This document shows positions 25,263 to 33,775 of a DNA stretch of 64,000 bases, in pieces. The notes beneath the pieces were generated by a model. It ran no database searches and was not told the origin of the DNA. It worked only from the letters and a program-made list of their open reading frames with translations. The DNA is from Pararhizobium polonicum (GTDB lineage Bacteria; Pseudomonadota; Alphaproteobacteria; Rhizobiales; Rhizobiaceae). Position 1 is the stretch's first letter. Every line of letters begins with the position of its first letter. Made by a program: the position numbers and the translations under genes. The stretch is taken from the NCBI RefSeq assembly GCF_001687365.1, contig NZ_LGLV01000015.1:62001-126000 (forward strand), given 5' to 3'.

Positions 25263-25841
25263 TCAGTTGAAGATCAGCGCCAGGCCGGCGAATGCGGTGA
25301 TGCCGCCGAGGATGCGCGAGATGACCCGGCCGGAGGAGAGCCGGCCGATGCCGAGACCCAGGCCGATGCCGGCGGCATGCAGCAGCGCCGTTGCGATCAC
25401 AAAACCGGCGCTGAAGGGCAGTGCACCCGCGGCACCCAGCTCGCCGCCATGGGCATAGCCGTGGAAGAGGGCAAAGACGCCGACGACGGCGGCGCAGGCA
25501 ACCGTTTCCATCCGCACCGCCATGGCAACCAGAAGGCCAAGCGCAACGACGGAGGCAAGGATGGCCGGCTCGACGAAGGGCAGGTGCACGCCGGTCATCG
25601 CCAGGACAAAGCCGAAGGCCATGGTGCCGACGAAGGCGGATGGAACGATCCAAAGCGCGCGTCCGCCGATCTGGGCTGCCCAGAGGCCGACGGCGACCAT
25701 GACGAGGATATGATCGAGGCCTGACAGCGGATGGGTGACGCCCGCCAACAGCGAGCCGTGTTCGGCCGGATTGAGATGGGCAAAGGCGGGCGCGGTGGAT
25801 GCGGTCAAGGCCAGGGCCGTGAGAAGAAGATGTTTTTTCAT
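25263..25841 (-). CDS. HupE/UreJ-family nickel/cobalt permease
   Basis: A 192-residue membrane protein with a signal-like first helix (MKKHLLLTALALTASTAPAFA) and about five more hydrophobic segments. HPLSGLDHIL near residue 37 and FHGYAHGGE near 127 are the conserved metal-coordinating motifs of HupE/UreJ secondary transporters for Ni or Co. No hydrogenase or urease gene lies nearby and no cobalamin riboswitch is seen upstream. The ATG at 25841 follows GGGGA; a GTG at 25853 is possible. Confidence 0.88.
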   Translation of the reverse strand: MKKHLLLTALALTASTAPAFAHLNPAEHGSLLAGVTHPLSGLDHILVMVAVGLWAAQIGGRALWIVPSAFVGTMAFGFVLAMTGVHLPFVEPAILASVVALGLLVAMAVRMETVACAAVVGVFALFHGYAHGGELGAAGALPFSAGFVIATALLHAAGIGLGLGIGRLSSGRVISRILGGITAFAGLALIFN

Positions 25842-26051
25842 GGTGATCCCCACTGAAGGACGGGAGCGTGGGAGGCGGCCCGCCGGATGCGAATTCGTGA
25901 CATCGCCATCTTATTGCCGATTGGGGACCTGTCCATACGGCAAATACCGGGGAGCCGGAAAAACAGTTTGGAAAACTGTCTTTCCGGCGCTGATAGGGTT
26001 GATATCTATGTTCAGTTTAAGCGCCTCTTCCTGCGAAGAGGATGGAGGCGG

Positions 26052-26768
26052 TCAGACGTCGAAGCTGTCGTCCGAAAAATTCGAGCTGTCGTCGTTGAAA
26101 TCGGCATTGCTGAAAGAATCGTCATTGCCGGCAGAGTTGGCGGTATCCGCCGTCGCATCGCCGCTGCCGAAGTAATTGTTGTTGACGACGTTTTCCTCGA
26201 TCACCTCTTGCGGCCCTGCAAGCCCGCCTGTCCCGCCGAACAGGCCGTGGTTGCCACCGAAGAGACCGCTCAGCGAATTGGCAAGCAGCATGCCGCCGGC
26301 AACACCCGCCGCCGTCCCCATGGCGCCGCGCAGGAAACCGCCGGCGGGAGAGGGGGCGGCTGCGCCCCACGGACCGGCGGCCGGCCGCTGTTCACTGCCC
26401 CAGGGACCTGCGGGGGCGGGCTGCTGTGCATAGGCGGGTTGAGAGGGGGCGGGTTGAGAGGAAGCTGGGGGCGGGCTGCCGAACAGGCCGCCGAGACCGC
26501 CGAGGAAGCTGCCGCCGCTTCTTTGCGGTTGCTCTCCCCGGCTTTCCAGCTCGGCTATCCTTTGTTCCAGCTCCTTGAGGTGACCGGCGGCCGAGCGCAG
26601 TGCCTGATCCTGCAGGATCACCGCCTGGGACAGAAGATAGGGGGCGTGGGGCTGGGTGCGGATGGCCTCGTTGATCAGCGTCTCGGCCTGCGGATCGCGC
26701 TGGGTGTCCTGCGCTGCGCGGGTGCGCTCGAAAAGCTCTTCAAGCAGTTTTTGTTCATCAGGTGACAT
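26052..26768 (-). CDS. DUF2076 protein (periplasmic ligand-binding-sensor-like annotation)
   Basis: A 238-residue protein. The N-terminal 80 residues are helical (DEQKLLEELFERTRAAQ, LSQAVILQDQALRSAAGHLK), the centre is Pro/Ala/Gly-rich low-complexity sequence with tryptophan repeats (GPWG), then a Gly-rich hydrophobic stretch (GFLRGAMGTAAGVAGGMLLA), and the C-terminus is Asp/Ser/Asn-rich and strongly acidic. This layout is that of DUF2076 proteins, whose function is unknown. GGAGAACGATC precedes the ATG. Confidence 0.82.
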   Translation of the reverse strand: MSPDEQKLLEELFERTRAAQDTQRDPQAETLINEAIRTQPHAPYLLSQAVILQDQALRSAAGHLKELEQRIAELESRGEQPQRSGGSFLGGLGGLFGSPPPASSQPAPSQPAYAQQPAPAGPWGSEQRPAAGPWGAAAPSPAGGFLRGAMGTAAGVAGGMLLANSLSGLFGGNHGLFGGTGGLAGPQEVIEENVVNNNYFGSGDATADTANSAGNDDSFSNADFNDDSSNFSDDSFDV

Positions 26769-27004
26769 GATCGTTCTCCTGGGACACGGGACGGCATCTC
26801 TTGCCGTGCGTTCCGGTCGTCACGAACCTGATTTAGGCAACGATCATGGCGGCGCAACGTCGCTGGACCTGCATTACGCATTTGTAATGGACGCCGCCGC
26901 CACCGCATTTTTACCAATGCGCAGCTTTGCCTGCGGGCCGCATTGTTATAGGAGGAAAGTTGCACTATGTGCAGGACAGATGAAATCATGCTGGAGACGA
27001 GCGT

Positions 27005-27595
27005 ATGAATCGTATGAATGAAGACGAGGAAGACAAGGCAAAGGAACTGCCTTTGGGCAAGGAAACCGAGGCGAATCTGTTCAAGTCGCGCTCGATCTTT
27101 ATCTACGGTCCGATCAATCAGGAACTGGCGCAGAAGGTCTGCTCGCAGCTCGTGGCTCTTGCGGCTGCCAGCGACGAGGATATCCGCATCTTCGTCAGCT
27201 CTCCGGGTGGGCATGTCGAATCCGGCGATTCGATCCATGACATGATCAAGTTCATCAAGCCGAAGGTCTGGATGATCGGGACCGGCTGGGTCGCTTCCGC
27301 CGGTGCGCTGATCTACGTATCGGCTCCGAAGGAACGGCGCATTTGCCTGCCGAACACGCGCTTCCTCTTGCACCAACCCTCGGGCGGCACGCGCGGCATG
27401 GCATCCGACATCGAAATTCAGGCCCGTGAAATCATCAAGATGAACGAGCGCCTGAACCGGATCTTCTCGGAAGCCACCGGTCAGCCGGTCGAAAAGATCG
27501 CCAAGGACACGGATCGTGACTACTGGCTGTCGGCCGAGGAAGCCAAGGCTTATGGTCTGGTTTCGCGGATCGTCACGTCGCAGGCCGATATCTAA
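27005..27595 (+). CDS. ClpP-family serine protease paralogue
   Basis: A 196-residue ClpP-fold protease subunit. The catalytic triad is intact: S98 in GWVASAG, H123 in FLLHQP and D172 in [11 protein letters not shown]; the oxyanion-side [10 protein letters not shown] is at 65-74. It begins with an acidic leader instead of a typical propeptide. It is not beside clpX or a Clp ATPase, so it is probably one of the accessory ClpP isoforms found in rhizobia. GGAG lies about eight bases before the ATG at 27005. A terminator follows at 27621. Confidence 0.9.
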   Translation: MNRMNEDEEDKAKELPLGKETEANLFKSRSIFIYGPINQELAQKVCSQLVALAAASDEDIRIFVSSPGGHVESGDSIHDMIKFIKPKVWMIGTGWVASAGALIYVSAPKERRICLPNTRFLLHQPSGGTRGMASDIEIQAREIIKMNERLNRIFSEATGQPVEKIAKDTDRDYWLSAEEAKAYGLVSRIVTSQADI

Positions 27596-27620
27596 GGCGT
27601 TCAAATCTTCGAAACATCCC

Positions 27621-27651
27621 AACCCCGCTGGTTCGCCCGGTGGGGTTTTTT
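27621..27651 (+). terminator. Intrinsic terminator after the clpP paralogue
   Basis: An 11-bp stem (aaccccgctgg / ccggtggggtt, two G-T pairs), five-base loop and T tract. It just touches the stop of the convergent PIN toxin gene. Confidence 0.82.
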
Positions 27652-28045
27652 ATTGTCGGTTTGCTGTGGCAGAGAGGGGATGATCGATGAGTGCTGTGTC
27701 GATGGTGATGAGCTTCATGTTTTCGACTAGGCATTGGGCAAGCAGAAGTCTGTCAAATGGATCGCGTGTCGGCGGTTCGGGCTCGACGCTCGGTAGGACA
27801 TGATCTTCGTTGATCGAAATGAGGGCGATGCCGAAATGCCGCGCTATTTCAGGCAACTCTTCCAATCGGTTTTGCAGCGGAAGTTTGCCCAGACGGTTCT
27901 TGATCGCAATTTCCCAGAGGCTTGCAACACTGAGATAATATTGATCATCAGGATCGGTAATGACCCTGCGGATTGCTACCGGAAGTGCGGCGACACGGTC
28001 TTCGATAATTGCCAGAAAGATATGCGTGTCCAGTAGCCTTGCCAC
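27650..28045 (-). CDS. PIN-domain toxin (VapC-type)
   Basis: A 131-residue PIN-domain ribonuclease, the toxin of a type II module. The four acidic metal-binding residues are recognisable: D6 (LLDTH), E45 (SLWEIAIKN), D98 (RDPFDRLLLAQ) and D116 (TIDTALI). It begins with GTG two bases after the antitoxin stop, so the pair is co-translated. The coding region is noticeably less G+C-rich than its neighbours, consistent with horizontal acquisition. Confidence 0.9.
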   Translation of the reverse strand: MARLLDTHIFLAIIEDRVAALPVAIRRVITDPDDQYYLSVASLWEIAIKNRLGKLPLQNRLEELPEIARHFGIALISINEDHVLPSVEPEPPTRDPFDRLLLAQCLVENMKLITIDTALIDHPLSATANRQ

Positions 28046-28047
28046 TC

Positions 28048-28323
28048 TTATTCTCCGCGAAAAGGCGGCAGAGGCGTGATCAGAAAATCTTCAGGTAACG
28101 GGTCGTCGAAATCTGCCGGAATTTCGCCAAAGAAGCTGTCTATGCCAAGCTTCTTCTTGTAGGCTTTGCCAGCCTCCCAATCGATCCCGCCCTTCTTCGT
28201 TGCCGGTACGAGGTCCATCACCGCCTTGCCGTTGCGGGTCACGGTGATTGTTTCCCCGGCCTCGACGCGGCGGGCGAGCTCGGTCAGCTTGTTCTTGGCT
28301 TCGCGGATCGGGATCTGGACCAT
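28048..28323 (-). CDS. Phd/YefM-type antitoxin
   Basis: A 91-residue protein. The N-terminal MVQIPIREAKNKLTELARRV followed by GETITVTRNGKAVMDLVP is the Phd/YefM DNA-binding fold; the C-terminal part (DSFFGEIPADFDDPLPEDF) is acidic and disordered-looking, as expected of the toxin-binding tail. The ATG at 28323 matches the family N-terminus; a longer reading to 28350 does not. It precedes and is coupled to the PIN toxin. These antitoxins usually repress their own operon. Confidence 0.9.
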   Translation of the reverse strand: MVQIPIREAKNKLTELARRVEAGETITVTRNGKAVMDLVPATKKGGIDWEAGKAYKKKLGIDSFFGEIPADFDDPLPEDFLITPLPPFRGE

Positions 28324-28418
28324 GGCGATAGTGTAGCTGCAGGTGGCCACATTTTCAATCTGGATGATTTGCCAAGGCCGCTCTTGCCCTTGCGCCTGTC
28401 TGCGGCTATACAGCCCTC

Positions 28419-28538
28419 ATGTCGAATACAGGCGCCATCATTATCGAACAGGCTACCCGCGGGCACGTTGCCATCGCGGAGCGTTCGCGCGCCTCGCTTC
28501 TTCTTCTCGGCCTTACACGCGGTTGCCGGGTTCTTTGA
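28419..28538 (+). CDS. Leucine-rich leader peptide upstream of leuA
   Basis: A 39-residue frame beginning MSNTGAIIIEQ and containing four consecutive leucine codons (CTT CTT CTT CTC) plus another CTT one codon later, in ASLLLLGLTRGCRVL before TGA. The stop overlaps the left arm of a strong hairpin, and leuA begins 161 bases downstream. This is the arrangement of an amino-acid attenuator leader in which ribosome stalling at Leu codons controls the downstream leucine gene. No good ribosome-binding site is visible. The reading frame is certain; the function is inferred from position and codon content. Confidence 0.65.
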   Translation: MSNTGAIIIEQATRGHVAIAERSRASLLLLGLTRGCRVL

Positions 28539-28580
28539 AGGAGCGCCCGGTGGCCGAAAGCCCACCGGCCACAGCTCCTT
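28538..28580 (+). promoter_or_regulatory. Hairpin in the leuA leader
   Basis: Nested pairings: aaggagc (28538-28544) with gctcctt (28574-28580) enclosing gtggccg (28550-28556) with cggccac (28566-28572). It starts at the stop codon of the leucine-rich leader peptide. No T tract follows directly, so it is either the antiterminator or pause part of an attenuator, or it controls leuA translation. The rest of the 376-base gap shows no other clear signal. Confidence 0.55.
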
Positions 28581-28699
28581 GCCTTCCCTGAATAACAGAT
28601 ACGAAAAGAACCCGAGAGCCAGCATTTTGCCGTCGCAATGCGACCGTCGATCGGTTATTGCATGCGGACGATGCGCCTCAAAGACGAAGAGAAGCCGCA

Positions 28700-30409
28700 A
28701 TGATCATGAAGTCCCACACCGTCAAGCAGGGTATGCCCGAGGCAGCGGTCAAGTATCAGCCCTATCCGCAGATCAATATTCCGGACCGCACCTGGCCGGG
28801 CAACACCATCACCAAGGCGCCGATCTGGTGCTCGGTCGACCTGCGCGACGGCAACCAGTCGCTGGTCGACCCGATGGGCCACGACCGCAAGGCCCGGATG
28901 TTCCAGCTGCTGCTCGACATGGGCTTCAAGGAAATCGAGATCGGTTTCCCGTCCGCCTCGCAGACCGACTTCGATTTCGCCCGCTGGTGCGTCGAGGAGG
29001 GCAATGTGCCTGATGACGTGTCGTTGCAGGTGCTGGTCCAGTGCCGCCCCGAGCTGATCACGCGCACGTTCGAATCCCTGCAGGGCGCCACCAAGCCGAT
29101 CGTGCATTTCTACAATTCCACCAGTGAGTTGCAGCGCCGTGTTGTCTTTGCCAAGGACGTGAAGGGCATCAAGCAGATCGCCACGGATGCGGCCAAGATG
29201 ATTGCCGACATGGCGGCCAAGGCCGGCGGCGGCTTCCGGTTCGAGTATTCGCCGGAAAGCTTTACCGGTACGGAACTGGATGTGGCACTGGAAATCTGCA
29301 ACGCGGTGGCCGAGATCATCCAGCCGACGCCGGACAACAAGCTGATCCTCAATCTGCCCTCGACCGTCGAGATGGCGACGCCGAACGTCTATGCCGACCA
29401 GATCGAGTGGATGTGCCGCAATCTCGACAACCGCGAAAACCTGATCATCTCGCTGCATCCGCACAACGACCGCGGCACCGGCATCGCCGCCACCGAGCTC
29501 GGCCTGATGGCGGGCGCCGACCGTGTCGAAGGCACGCTGTTCGGCAATGGCGAGCGCACCGGCAATGTCGATGTGGTGACGCTGGCCCTGAACATGTTCA
29601 CGCAAGGGATCGACCCCGAGCTGGATTGCTCCGATATCGAGCGGATCAAGGAAGTCTACGAGTATTCCAACCAGATGGTCATTCCCGAGCGCCATCCTTA
29701 CGTCGGCGAACTGGTCTACACGGCGTTTTCCGGCTCGCATCAGGACGCGATCAACAAGGGCATGAAGGCGATCAAGGTCGCCAACAAGCCGCTCTGGGAA
29801 GTGCCCTACCTGCCGATCGATCCGCAGGACGTCGGACGCTCCTACGAGGCGATCATCCGCATCAATTCGCAGTCGGGCAAGGGCGGCATCGCCTATATCC
29901 TGCAGCAGGATTACGGCATCAACCTGCCGCGCAACCTGCAGGTCGAGTTCCGCGAGGACATCCAGCGCATCACCGACGAGCATGGCAAGGAATTGCCGTC
30001 GAAGGCGATCCACGGACGCTTCATCGAATGCTACGTCGATCAGCCCGATGCGCGCATCCGCTTCGTCGATCACCACACCTATCCGGTCGGCGAACACAGG
30101 GGTGTGCGCGTCGTTGCCGCCGAGATCACCGACAATGGCGAAACCAAGCGGATCGAGGGCAAGGGAACAGGCCCGATCGACGGCTTCATCAATGCGCTGT
30201 CGATCTATCTCGGCATCGAGATGTCGGTTGCCGACTATTCCGAACATTCGCTGCAACACGGCTCGAACGCGGCGGCGATCGCCTATGTCGAAGTCGAATA
30301 CCCGGGCGGAAAACTGTTCGGTGTCGGCATCAACACCAATATCGTCGCGGCCTCTCTTGAGGCCATCGTCTCGGCTGCAAACCGGGTGCTGGCGCAGAAG
30401 GCGAAGTAA
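28700..30409 (+). CDS. leuA: 2-isopropylmalate synthase
   Basis: A 569-residue enzyme of the long (LeuA type 2) form condensing acetyl-CoA with 2-oxoisovalerate, the committed step of leucine synthesis. The catalytic TIM barrel has the metal/substrate motif LRDGNQSLVDPM near residue 50, GFPSASQTDFDF near 85 and SLHPHNDRGTG near 253; the C-terminal third carries the leucine-responsive regulatory domain (GTGPIDGFINALS). Starts at 28700 (MIMKSH) or 28706 are equally possible. Preceded by the leucine-rich leader and hairpin, which suggests attenuation in addition to feedback inhibition. Confidence 0.95.
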   Translation: MIMKSHTVKQGMPEAAVKYQPYPQINIPDRTWPGNTITKAPIWCSVDLRDGNQSLVDPMGHDRKARMFQLLLDMGFKEIEIGFPSASQTDFDFARWCVEEGNVPDDVSLQVLVQCRPELITRTFESLQGATKPIVHFYNSTSELQRRVVFAKDVKGIKQIATDAAKMIADMAAKAGGGFRFEYSPESFTGTELDVALEICNAVAEIIQPTPDNKLILNLPSTVEMATPNVYADQIEWMCRNLDNRENLIISLHPHNDRGTGIAATELGLMAGADRVEGTLFGNGERTGNVDVVTLALNMFTQGIDPELDCSDIERIKEVYEYSNQMVIPERHPYVGELVYTAFSGSHQDAINKGMKAIKVANKPLWEVPYLPIDPQDVGRSYEAIIRINSQSGKGGIAYILQQDYGINLPRNLQVEFREDIQRITDEHGKELPSKAIHGRFIECYVDQPDARIRFVDHHTYPVGEHRGVRVVAAEITDNGETKRIEGKGTGPIDGFINALSIYLGIEMSVADYSEHSLQHGSNAAAIAYVEVEYPGGKLFGVGINTNIVAASLEAIVSAANRVLAQKAK

Positions 30410-30452
30410 TCCAGCTGTTTACGCGATTCCTTGAAGGAATTGATTCAAACAG

Positions 30453-30487
30453 AAAGGGCCGCTTCCTCCGGGGAGGCGGCCCTTTTC
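30453..30487 (+). terminator. Intrinsic terminator after leuA
   Basis: A 10-bp stem (aaagggccgc / gcggcccttt) with additional pairing in the loop (cctcc/gggg), ending in tttt. It also sits at the 3' end of the convergent anti-sigma gene. A smaller hairpin (attcc-ttga-ggaat) precedes it near 30426. Confidence 0.85.
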
Positions 30488-30504
30488 ACTGATCAAGCAG
30501 GATT

Positions 30505-31335
30505 TCAGATCGTCGCCGAGACGGCGTCGGCGAGTTGCTGGAGGTCGGCATCGGCCGAAGGGCCGACGACCACGTAGGAGGCGCCGTCCTTCTGCCAGGA
30601 AATCATGGCGATATCGTCGCGCATGCTTTCGGTCATCCTGCCGTCGGATGCGCCGGGCTTGCTTTTCAGGAAACAGATCGCAAAGACATCGCCGTCCTCG
30701 TTCTTATACATCAGCTGTGCCACCGGCTTGCCGGCAGCGACCAGCAGGCGGGCGCCTTCGAAGGTCAGGCCCTTGCCGGTCAGGTCCGGAAGCGTGAAAT
30801 TCACTCCGACATTCGAGGCCAGCCAGCTCTCGATCTTGCTGTTGCCAGCCGGAACCTCGACCAGATGCTCGGCCGTTTGCCGTGCATAGATGCGGTGATA
30901 GTCGGCGATATCGTCGAGCCAGGTGCGGGCGGCGGCCACGTTCACCGGCACCGCGCCGTCGTTGCTGGTCTTGCCGATCATGAAGCCGGTCGAGCCGCCA
31001 ACGAGCAGCAGCACGATCGACGCCGCAAGCGCCCTTGGCCACAGGCGGGTGCGCGTCTTGCGCGGCGCGGCATTGGCGACACGCTCGGCCTTTGGTGCGG
31101 CGCCCGGTCCCTGCTTGATCTGCCGGACCAGCGAAAGCGGAACAGGATCGTGAAGAAATTCCTCGAATCCCTTGTTGCCGAAGGCATTCCCGGCCTTCAG
31201 CATTTCAAGCACCAGCCGCGCTTCGTCATCGCGCGCCACCAGCTGATCCAGTTCCTTGCGTTCCGCCTCATTCACTTCGCCGTCGATATAGGCCGACAGG
31301 CGGATTTCCAATGCGAGCCCCTTCGTGTTCTGCAA
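30505..31335 (-). CDS. Anti-sigma factor, single-pass membrane protein
   Basis: A 276-residue protein: an N-terminal cytoplasmic region with the zinc-less anti-sigma look (LSAYIDGEVNEAERKELDQL at 13-32), a membrane helix at about 102-121 (ALAASIVLLLVGGSTGFMIG), and a periplasmic domain of about 150 residues (RTWLDDIADYHRIYARQTAE, VAGKPVAQLMYKNEDGD-like strands). It starts three bases after the sigma-factor stop, so the two form one unit in which this protein holds the sigma factor until an envelope signal arrives. Confidence 0.88.
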   Translation of the reverse strand: MQNTKGLALEIRLSAYIDGEVNEAERKELDQLVARDDEARLVLEMLKAGNAFGNKGFEEFLHDPVPLSLVRQIKQGPGAAPKAERVANAAPRKTRTRLWPRALAASIVLLLVGGSTGFMIGKTSNDGAVPVNVAAARTWLDDIADYHRIYARQTAEHLVEVPAGNSKIESWLASNVGVNFTLPDLTGKGLTFEGARLLVAAGKPVAQLMYKNEDGDVFAICFLKSKPGASDGRMTESMRDDIAMISWQKDGASYVVVGPSADADLQQLADAVSATI

Positions 31336-31338
31336 CGC

Positions 31339-31857
31339 TCAGGCCCTCCTTTCCGTCGTCTCGGTGATCATGGCGGCGAGACGCATGCGCGCGGTCGAAA
31401 GCCTGCTCATCACCGTGCCGATCGGGATCTTTAGGATATCGGCGGCTTCCCGGTAGCTGTGCCCTTCGACATTGACCAACAGGAAAACGCTCGCCAGTCC
31501 TTCCGGCATGGAGAGGATCATCTTTTGCAGCTGATTGGCATAGACGGCCTTTTCGCCGGATGCCTCGATCGACAGTTCGTCCTGCTCGGAGGCATCGACG
31601 GTGCCGCCGCCGGTGCGCACCTTGCGCTTTCGGATTTCGTCGATCCAGAGATTGCGTGTCATGGCATATATCCAGCTTTCAAGCCGCCCTTCACCGTTCC
31701 AGAGGTGGTTGCGCGTGATCGCACGCTCGCACACCTCCTGAACCAGGTCATCGGCATCGGCGGCGTTGCGCGTCAGTGTCATGGCGAAACGGCGTAACTT
31801 GGGCAGCACACTGACCAAGTCCCGTCTGAATTCGTTCGATTCTGCCGCTGGACGCAT
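31339..31857 (-). CDS. ECF-type RNA polymerase sigma factor
   Basis: A 172-residue sigma-70 family factor with region 2 (LPKLRRFAMTLTRNAADADDLVQEVCERA) and region 4 (MPEGLASVFLLVNVEGHSYREAADILKIPIGTVMSRL) only, as in ECF factors. GGAAGAG lies just before the ATG. It is the first gene of a two-gene unit with its anti-sigma factor. No confident target promoter could be identified; the upstream gap holds no clear GAAC-type -35 at the right distance. Confidence 0.92.
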   Translation of the reverse strand: MRPAAESNEFRRDLVSVLPKLRRFAMTLTRNAADADDLVQEVCERAITRNHLWNGEGRLESWIYAMTRNLWIDEIRKRKVRTGGGTVDASEQDELSIEASGEKAVYANQLQKMILSMPEGLASVFLLVNVEGHSYREAADILKIPIGTVMSRLSTARMRLAAMITETTERRA

Positions 31858-32052
31858 TGCTCTTCCAAAGAAACGTTCCGGATGGGGAATCTATTCATCC
31901 GGGTCGAAATACACGCCGGTTGATATGAAACATTTGTCCCATGGTCTGCAAGCAGGCAGCTGGCCGGACGCGCATATTTTGCGGCTCCCGGGCGTGTGTT
32001 GGCACTGAATGACCGGCCGGGCACGCCGGAAGGGCAACCCGGCCGGATCGGA

Positions 32053-32604
32053 TCAATAGTTGCGGACGCCGCCGAGCGATTCGAGCAGGGCGCGATAGGC
32101 CCAGCTGTTTTCGCCGCCGCGGTCGCGAATCTCGATCAGCTGCGCCTTGGCCTCCTCGACCTTGCCCTGTTCGATCAGCGCCTGGCCCATGTAGGAGCGG
32201 GCAAGAATATAGTTCTCGTCCGCCTGTAGTGCGCGCCTGTAGAAGCTCATGCCGAGTTCCATGCGGCCCGCCTTGCGGTTGGAATAGCCGCGATAGTTGA
32301 GGATGCGGGCGCTGTTCTGGTCCTTGACCGCGTCGAGGACCTTCAGCGAATTCTCGTACTGGCCGGCATAGGCGAGCTCGCGCGCCGCCTTGAACAGAAT
32401 ATCGTCGTCGAGGCTGCTCTTCTTGGCGTCGACGCATTCCTTCTTTGCCTCATCCCAGACCTTGCCGTCCTTGCATTCGGTCGAGGTCTTGGTCTTTTCC
32501 GGCGGAGCGGTCGTGTCCTCGCCCGCGGCCCGGGCCGTCTGGCTCAGTGTGAAAGCTGAAACAGCTGAAAACAGGGCAATCAGTGCGGTCTTGCGGTTGA
32601 TCAT
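32053..32604 (-). CDS. Exported TPR-like protein
   Basis: A 183-residue precursor with signal peptide MINRKTALIALFSAVSAFTL and a cleavage site near ARA-AGE, a short charged segment with two cysteines (ECKDGKVWDEAKKEC), then helical repeats of TPR type (FKAARELAYAGQYENSLKVL; NYRGYSNRKAGRMELGMSFY; ARSYMGQALIEQGKVEEAKA). It probably mediates periplasmic protein contacts; no partner is indicated. The ATG at 32604 has AGGAG six bases upstream. Confidence 0.82.
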   Translation of the reverse strand: MINRKTALIALFSAVSAFTLSQTARAAGEDTTAPPEKTKTSTECKDGKVWDEAKKECVDAKKSSLDDDILFKAARELAYAGQYENSLKVLDAVKDQNSARILNYRGYSNRKAGRMELGMSFYRRALQADENYILARSYMGQALIEQGKVEEAKAQLIEIRDRGGENSWAYRALLESLGGVRNY

Positions 32605-32771
32605 GGTCATCTCCTGGCTGAAAACTGCGTCCGGCAAACCGGATTGTCTGACGTCCCTGCGGGTGCGCCATTGCTCCTGTCTTCCGGTCAGTTCCATGTG
32701 ACGGATGACGAACGCCGATTATTGCATCAGCATAGCGGTTTTTGGCATTTTGGCGAGTAACGATCGCAGGA

Positions 32772-33674
32772 TCAGAACCGCGTGGTCTCGACCAAGGTAA
32801 TCGAGCGGCTGTCCATGGTGAGCTCGAACCGTTCGCGGATCAGGTTCCATTGTCCCGGGCCGCCGGAGATCGAAAACAGGTTGAATGCGGCTGGCGGTTT
32901 CTTGCCGCCCCGTCCTTGCGATGCCGAGGCGATCCCAACCACCGGCACGGGCTTGATCTGGCCCTTGAGGGAATAGACCGTGTTCAGATGGGTGTGGCCA
33001 TGCAGCACCAGCTCTGCGCCGCCGGCGGTCACCGTGGCGGCAAACCGCCTGATGCCGAGCATGCGCTTGTGCATGGACGTCGCGCCACGGATCGGCGGAT
33101 GGTGGATCATCACCACGCGGAACAGGCCGGCTTCGCCCGCAGCCCGCAGCAGATTGACGGTTTCGCGTGCCTGCCGGCTGCCGAAATAGCCGCTGGCGGC
33201 AAAGGGCGGCGTGGCAACGGCGGTCGAGCAGCCGATCAGCGCCACGGGACCGCGCACGCGCAGATAGGGATAACAGTGAAAATCGTCGTTCCACTCCGCC
33301 GGTCCCTGATCGCCGCGCATATAGGGGTACCAGGCCCTGATGGTTTTCTCGTAGGCGCCGGGGACATAGGCATCGTGGTTGCCGGGCACCACTGAGATGT
33401 TTTTCGGTTCGCCGGCCTCCTTCAGCCACGCGCTCACCGCCTCGATCTCGCGGGAAGAGGCGAGGTTGACCAGGTCGCCGGTAATCGCCAGATGATCCGG
33501 ATCGACACGCTCGATCTCGTCCATCAACAGGTTGAGCGTGTTGCCGACCAGATGATTGCGGCGGTTGCGATGCCAGTTGACGAAGCCGGTGATGCGCTTC
33601 GATGCGAGTTCGCGGAACGAAAGGTCGGGCAGGGGGCCAAGATGAATGTCGGAAATATGGGCGAGTTTGAACAT
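32772..33674 (-). CDS. Calcineurin-like metallophosphoesterase
   Basis: A 300-residue cytoplasmic enzyme with all five motifs of the family: SDIHLG near residue 8, GDLVN near 66, GNHDAY near 98, MIHHPP near 191 and HGHTH near 224, which together bind two metals. It resembles cAMP/cyclic-phosphodiesterase (CpdA/Icc) and UDP-2,3-diacylglucosamine-type hydrolases in length, but the substrate is not decided by these motifs. Divergent from the Nudix gene at 33776. Confidence 0.88.
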   Translation of the reverse strand: MFKLAHISDIHLGPLPDLSFRELASKRITGFVNWHRNRRNHLVGNTLNLLMDEIERVDPDHLAITGDLVNLASSREIEAVSAWLKEAGEPKNISVVPGNHDAYVPGAYEKTIRAWYPYMRGDQGPAEWNDDFHCYPYLRVRGPVALIGCSTAVATPPFAASGYFGSRQARETVNLLRAAGEAGLFRVVMIHHPPIRGATSMHKRMLGIRRFAATVTAGGAELVLHGHTHLNTVYSLKGQIKPVPVVGIASASQGRGGKKPPAAFNLFSISGGPGQWNLIRERFELTMDSRSITLVETTRF

Positions 33675-33775
33675 CCCTTGTACCTAGCGCATATTCCCGG
33701 CAAGGGGAATCATCCGGGGCGTTTTATCCTCGGCGAAACAATGGGTAAGACGATGACCGACGGAACCGGACCGGC

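Noticed and set aside
25842-26051. Cobalamin or nickel riboswitch upstream of hupE
   Set aside because: No conserved B12-box-like segment or long fold could be found in the leader.
28538-28580. The leuA leader hairpin as an intrinsic terminator
   Set aside because: The stem is not followed by a T tract on the plus strand, so it was recorded as a regulatory hairpin only.
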